Below, piece by piece: positions 58,552 to 62,272 of a DNA stretch of 62,272 nucleotides. Numbering within the stretch: position 1 is the stretch's first letter; every line of letters starts with the position of its first letter. The position numbers and the translations under genes were made by a program. The notes under the pieces are model-generated. The model had not been told where the DNA came from, did not search any database, and saw nothing but the letters and a program-made list of their open reading frames with translations. The DNA is from a virus: the IMG/VR virus record IMGVR_UViG_3300032309_002862, positions 1 to 62,272 of that record. The stretch is one strand, 5' to 3'.

Positions 58552-60987
58552 ATGAAAGAATATTACAAATATAATCCTATAGCCAGACAGATCTTTGAAG
58601 CTGAAGCGAATAAGGCGGGTGACGGAAAAAAGACTGTCTTGGATTTCGTAACAAGGGTTGTTGCTAATACTATGGATGTATTTAAGTCCATTGTCTTTGA
58701 TATTGCTTCTTCAAATGATAGAAATCCTGATGTTCTAAGAAATAAGCTTTACGATATTTCTAAATCAGGATCACTTTCTGAGCTCGTTTCAAAACTAAAG
58801 GATTACTCGGAGGACGCGAATCTTTCCAGCAGATTGCTATCAGACACGAAGGCAATGTATAGTGAATCACTCGATAAATTTTGCGATGTGTTACACAGAA
58901 TAGATGAAATATCCGCAGATAAAGGTAGGGATGCCCTACAGGAATTTAAGAGCTATTGCTCTTCTATACAAAGATCCGTTGATGTCTTGGCTAATGTTAA
59001 ATTAAAGAAGATAGAGGAAACTAAGAAACTTCTTAATGAGAGCATTTTTATGGGTTATGGTGAAAGAATAGAGAATCTTAAAAAGATACTTTACAACCTT
59101 ATTTCTAGTTGCGATGGCAAAAACCAAAAAATGGGATATGGTAAAGATTGGAGAAGAGTATTCATAGATCTGGATCAAAAGTTGGACGTCCTTGAAGCTA
59201 CCAGAAACGGTATAAGCGAAAGAGACCGAAAACACCTGGAGGATTTGGAGAAGCAGATTGAGAAGTATATGAACGAGTATTATTCTGCTGTTATACAATC
59301 CACTAATAGAAGTATGTCTGAAATAGATCAGGAGCCAGAATTAGCTAAATATTATTCTGATGCAACGGAGATATGTTCGGATGCTCTAGATATTCTAACC
59401 CGTGCTAAAACTCAGTATTTGGAGACCATGAAATCTTTAAGAGAAGAGATAGCTGAAAACGAAGCAGAGGTGGTTAAGTTTGTTTTTCCTATCAAGCTCG
59501 GCGATTCTGATGAAAACAAAAGATTTGCTGGTACAGGACTTATAGCTCATATACAGGATGCTTTAGCAGATGGCATACCTAGTTCTTCTTCTGCTCTTAA
59601 AAGCAGTGGAGAAAAGGGTACATTTGGACAGAAGACAGAGTCTGTTATTAAAGCCATCCAGAAAAATATGGGCAATAAGAACATAGACGGTAAAATGGAT
59701 AAAGCTTTACTAGATTCAATACTTGTATCAGATTTTATATCTAAAAAACACAAGGATCAAATAATAAATGATCTCAGAGCTCTAAAGAAACCTCTAAAGG
59801 AATCTATTCTTTCTTTTGTTTATGGCGATCCAATTTTCGAAGAAAAAATAGTGATAGACAAGGAAAGCTTTTCCAAGGATCTAGAATCTTATCTAACTGA
59901 CGACAAGGGAAAAAATAATTCCCAAAAAATGTCACAGAAAGAAAAGGATGCTTTTGACACTGATGATCTTGCTAAGAAATTGAGAAAGCACTATGACCTT
60001 AAGGTTGAATCTGACGATTTTAAAAGAGAGGACGGTAATTTTAGATCCTCTTATTCTGGACCTTTTATAGAAGCTTGGAATCAAGCTGTAACTGAGGTTG
60101 GTGAAAATACAGATTATCAATATTTCTTCTGGGAGGGTGGAGCATATGCTATAGATTCTGACAAAACGAGTCTTAAGACACCGTCAAATTGGAAATCGTG
60201 GGCTGAAGCTAGACAACTTAGAATGATGTCAGATGATGACTGTATGGATTTTGTTTCAAGTTATCTGGAAAACTGGGGCACGTTTGGAATGACGAGACCT
60301 AACTTTAGATCTGCGTCAATCAAGAGCTTGTATAAGAAAAATGCAGATCTTGATCTTGATTTTCCTGGCGTTTATGAGATGGTTTCTCAGATCCTTAAAA
60401 ACTCTGAAATACCGTACATACCATTCGATCTTTTAACTAAGAAGATTGGCAAAGCAGTAAAAGAAATGTCCCAAATTGGCGAAAGCGATCCCGATCTTGG
60501 AGCCTCTGATATTGTTGTCCTTAATAATCTTCTCTGCATGATTGCTAACACGGTTACATTCGATGGTGATAGATTCATAAGCTCTATTAAGTGGATTTAT
60601 GAAAACGTTTTGACCCCAAATGTATCTAAAAGAATAGCAGGTGATAGCATATTATCTAACAAATCTGAATCAGAAAAGAACGGATTTATGTTAGAATATG
60701 AAGGATCCACTATGAAAGTTAAGTCAACATCAGAGATAATCAACAAGGACGAGACAATAGATCAGTACAAGGATATAGATGATGGATTAGAGGGATGGGG
60801 AAGCCTTTCTAAAATGTCTAAGAGTAGTTCATCTCCTATCAAGTGTGCTTTTGGTAATAGTGTATATTTTATAGCATCCAGAGTTTATCCAAGCATAAAG
60901 ATACACGTGAAAAGAATGAATTCAACAGACTTTGCTCAAATGCCTCAGGAGGATAAGAGCAGATGTTATAATGTAAAGAATTCTTAA
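58552..60987 (+). CDS. Large helical virion protein with a peptidoglycan-binding-like segment (811 aa)
   Basis: An 811-residue protein, the last of three coiled-coil genes. The N-terminus (MKEYYKYNPIARQIFEAEAN) contains a possible gp21-type site IFE16-A17. Residues up to about 310 are coiled coil. Around 350-400, GEKGTFGQKTESVIKAIQKN and IDGKMDKALLDSILV resemble the PG_binding_1 repeat (G-x-F-G-x-x-T-x-x-A-V...Q, then D-G-x-x-x). The last 300 residues are mixed alpha/beta (YFFWEGGAYAIDSDKTS; FMLEYEGSTMKVKST). No enzyme motif seen. Internal head protein or an ejected cell-wall-contacting protein (inference). Confidence 0.5.
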   Translation: MKEYYKYNPIARQIFEAEANKAGDGKKTVLDFVTRVVANTMDVFKSIVFDIASSNDRNPDVLRNKLYDISKSGSLSELVSKLKDYSEDANLSSRLLSDTKAMYSESLDKFCDVLHRIDEISADKGRDALQEFKSYCSSIQRSVDVLANVKLKKIEETKKLLNESIFMGYGERIENLKKILYNLISSCDGKNQKMGYGKDWRRVFIDLDQKLDVLEATRNGISERDRKHLEDLEKQIEKYMNEYYSAVIQSTNRSMSEIDQEPELAKYYSDATEICSDALDILTRAKTQYLETMKSLREEIAENEAEVVKFVFPIKLGDSDENKRFAGTGLIAHIQDALADGIPSSSSALKSSGEKGTFGQKTESVIKAIQKNMGNKNIDGKMDKALLDSILVSDFISKKHKDQIINDLRALKKPLKESILSFVYGDPIFEEKIVIDKESFSKDLESYLTDDKGKNNSQKMSQKEKDAFDTDDLAKKLRKHYDLKVESDDFKREDGNFRSSYSGPFIEAWNQAVTEVGENTDYQYFFWEGGAYAIDSDKTSLKTPSNWKSWAEARQLRMMSDDDCMDFVSSYLENWGTFGMTRPNFRSASIKSLYKKNADLDLDFPGVYEMVSQILKNSEIPYIPFDLLTKKIGKAVKEMSQIGESDPDLGASDIVVLNNLLCMIANTVTFDGDRFISSIKWIYENVLTPNVSKRIAGDSILSNKSESEKNGFMLEYEGSTMKVKSTSEIINKDETIDQYKDIDDGLEGWGSLSKMSKSSSSPIKCAFGNSVYFIASRVYPSIKIHVKRMNSTDFAQMPQEDKSRCYNVKNS

Positions 60988-61035
60988 TTTCAATTATTTT
61001 ACGAAAACAAAACTCATTTTGATGATATAATCTTC

Positions 61036-61611
61036 ATGATTATCATATTTGAGGGTTGCAGAAATTCCGGTAAAACATTTCTCAGTAAACAGATATCTGA
61101 GGATTTGTACATACCTAGATTCCAATTTGATTTTGTTGAATACTTTAACGGGCTTAATCTGGAAAGCAAAGAAAGCGAATCTGCTCACTCTTTTTCTATG
61201 GGCAAGGATTTAATGCTAATGCAATTAAATCGGGATGGCTTCATACAGGAGGATGTTATCATAGATCGTGGATTTCTCACAGTTCTTTCTTGGGGATTGC
61301 TAGAGAAAAGAATAGATCTACCTACTTCAAGGAAGCATCTTGGTCTTTTAAACTCTAATGGCTTAACAAAGGATATCCACATCATTTACATAGAGGGTGA
61401 TAACCCCGACCAATCAGATAGAAATAAGGATATGTGGGATGACGTAGAGAAAACAAACAGTGAGAAGTTTGCTTATGAATTTATACTTCATCAGATATCT
61501 TCTGAACACACTGACATAAAAGTAACAAGATTCAGAAACGAATTTAATGAACAATCAATACACGATTTAGCAAAAATTATAAAGAATGTGCGGAATAATA
61601 CTAGCAACTGA
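61036..61611 (+). CDS. P-loop nucleotide/nucleoside kinase-like protein
   Basis: A 191-residue protein with MIIIFEGCRNSGKTFLSKQI (P-loop G-x-x-x-S-G-K-T) at the N-terminus, followed by DFVEYFNGL and VIIDRGFLTVLSWGL, a D-R-x-x-x-S-type motif of thymidylate and deoxynucleoside kinases. IHIIYIEGDNP forms the next strand. Length and order fit a dNK/dTMP kinase, but the lid arginines are not clear. It could supply dNTPs, or phosphorylate another small substrate. The last 26 bases overlap the next gene. Confidence 0.65.
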   Translation: MIIIFEGCRNSGKTFLSKQISEDLYIPRFQFDFVEYFNGLNLESKESESAHSFSMGKDLMLMQLNRDGFIQEDVIIDRGFLTVLSWGLLEKRIDLPTSRKHLGLLNSNGLTKDIHIIYIEGDNPDQSDRNKDMWDDVEKTNSEKFAYEFILHQISSEHTDIKVTRFRNEFNEQSIHDLAKIIKNVRNNTSN

Positions 61612-62272
61612 ATTTAACTCAACGGAGGAGATGTTAAATTCTATCTCTCATAGAGGAATTGAAAGAACCGATAAAAAACTAGAAGGTGTTACACTATGCC
61701 ATCATAGATTGCCTATCCAAACAGTGGAAGGTGATAATTGGTACCAACCAAAACAAATATCAGATGGTATCTATATGCTTTTTAATGGTGAGATTTTCAA
61801 CTATGATACTAATGCATATTCCTCCGATATAGAGTATCTTTGCAATCTTTTTAGCTCTTATAATTTCGGAGGCGTTGAAATGTTTTCAGCTCTTTTCCTA
61901 CCACATATGCAAACATGGGATGGCTTTTGGGCGATTGTCATATATGATTCGAAAACAGGCGATGTTATTTGCTTTACTGACCCATTGGGTAAAAAATGCC
62001 TATATGTTAATAAAGAAGGCGAGATATCCTCGGAGATAAAAGGTGTGCATCGTCAGGGATATTCCATAGACGATACTTATATTTCTAGCGTTAGAAAGTG
62101 GGGTTATAACACTGACAATAGAACTCCTTATAAGGAAATAAAAAGAATACTTCCTAATAACATCTACTCTTTTAACATAGTATCTCCTATGTTCCAACAG
62201 GTTTATCAAAAATACTGGGAGGGATTCGATTCACCTATTTATGAGCTTCGTGGTAAATCATACGAGGAACAC
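61586..62272 (+). CDS. Asparagine synthetase (glutamine-hydrolysing)-like protein, N-terminal 229 residues (3' partial)
   Basis: The frame opens at ATG 61586 (MCGIILATEFN) and stays open to the end of the window, with 26 bases of overlap on the previous gene. Cys2 is the expected class II glutamine amidotransferase nucleophile after Met removal. SHRGIERTD stands in place of the family SHRGPD, and CHHRLPI, YMLFNGEIFNY and WDGFWAIVIYD are close to the asparagine synthetase B glutaminase domain, with DPLGKKCLY as the ATP-side beta hairpin. The synthetase half lies beyond the window. The enzyme may make asparagine, or amidate another carboxylate such as in a glycan or modified nucleotide. Confidence 0.8.
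   Translation, partial: MCGIILATEFNSTEEMLNSISHRGIERTDKKLEGVTLCHHRLPIQTVEGDNWYQPKQISDGIYMLFNGEIFNYDTNAYSSDIEYLCNLFSSYNFGGVEMFSALFLPHMQTWDGFWAIVIYDSKTGDVICFTDPLGKKCLYVNKEGEISSEIKGVHRQGYSIDDTYISSVRKWGYNTDNRTPYKEIKRILPNNIYSFNIVSPMFQQVYQKYWEGFDSPIYELRGKSYEEH

Overview
This window is a piece of a large, tailed double-stranded DNA phage with a T4-like (contractile-tail, Straboviridae-type) virion and replication plan. Every supported gene lies on the + strand, genes are packed with short gaps or 1-4 base overlaps, and the DNA is AT-rich. Starts are preceded by A-rich leaders and I see no convincing Shine-Dalgarno sequences. Together with an ECF-like sigma factor and two TAnnTTTG boxes, this suggests (inference only) a Bacteroidota host. 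I found no tRNA, rRNA, integrase, transposase or CRISPR array.

Layout. (1) 1-935: the end of a fibre-like gene whose visible part starts with 14 Gly-X-Y triplets made almost only of Ser and Thr, then a small unknown gene and a coding remnant. (2) 985-15423: a tightly coupled glycan cassette of ten genes: glycosyltransferases (GT2, GT4, GT25-like), two sugar epimerase/dehydratases, a NeuD-like acyltransferase, FkbM methyltransferases, a DUF1796 protein and two giant fusions. One fusion is GT4 + FkbM + DegT aminotransferase. The other is GT2 + GT4 + a TibC-like heptosyltransferase with its four-Cys finger. (3) 15748-28389: packaging and tail: a possible neck protein, small terminase candidate, large terminase, a very large sheath, two tandem tail tubes, and a tail-assembly-chaperone-like gene with a probable +1 frameshift. 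(4) 28449-33848: dCMP deaminase, ECF-like sigma, PD-(D/E)XK nuclease, small membrane proteins and a pair of related beta-rich proteins. (5) 33911-41585: a repeat-tailed structural protein with a possible -1 frameshift at A10, a short gp55 late sigma, gp4 head completion, and two tandem portal paralogues. (6) 41693-49930: replication and repair: ATP ligase, clamp loader large subunit and possible small subunit, guanylate-kinase-like protein, RNase H/FEN, a UVR-motif protein, a diverged UvdE-like barrel, a DEDDy exonuclease and a nucleotidyltransferase. (7) 49943-60987: head: a large unknown, a protease-scaffold fusion with fourteen 14-residue repeats, the major capsid protein, and three coiled-coil proteins that look like internal head proteins. 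(8) 61036-62272: a P-loop kinase and the start of an asparagine-synthase-like amidotransferase.

Regulation. A motif GATATATAGA recurs 13-29 bases before structural genes (15709, 20922, 33850, 33880, 52563, 56474, with variants at 26902, 46394 and 49128). With a gp55 homologue encoded here, it is the best candidate for this phage's late promoter, the counterpart of T4 TATAAATA. Five hairpin terminators divide the transcription units.

The most unusual points are the duplicated portal and duplicated tube, the homotriplet +1 slippery site, the phage-borne TibC-like enzyme next to a Ser/Thr collagen-like fibre (a possible virion self-glycosylation system), and the protease-scaffold repeat fusion.
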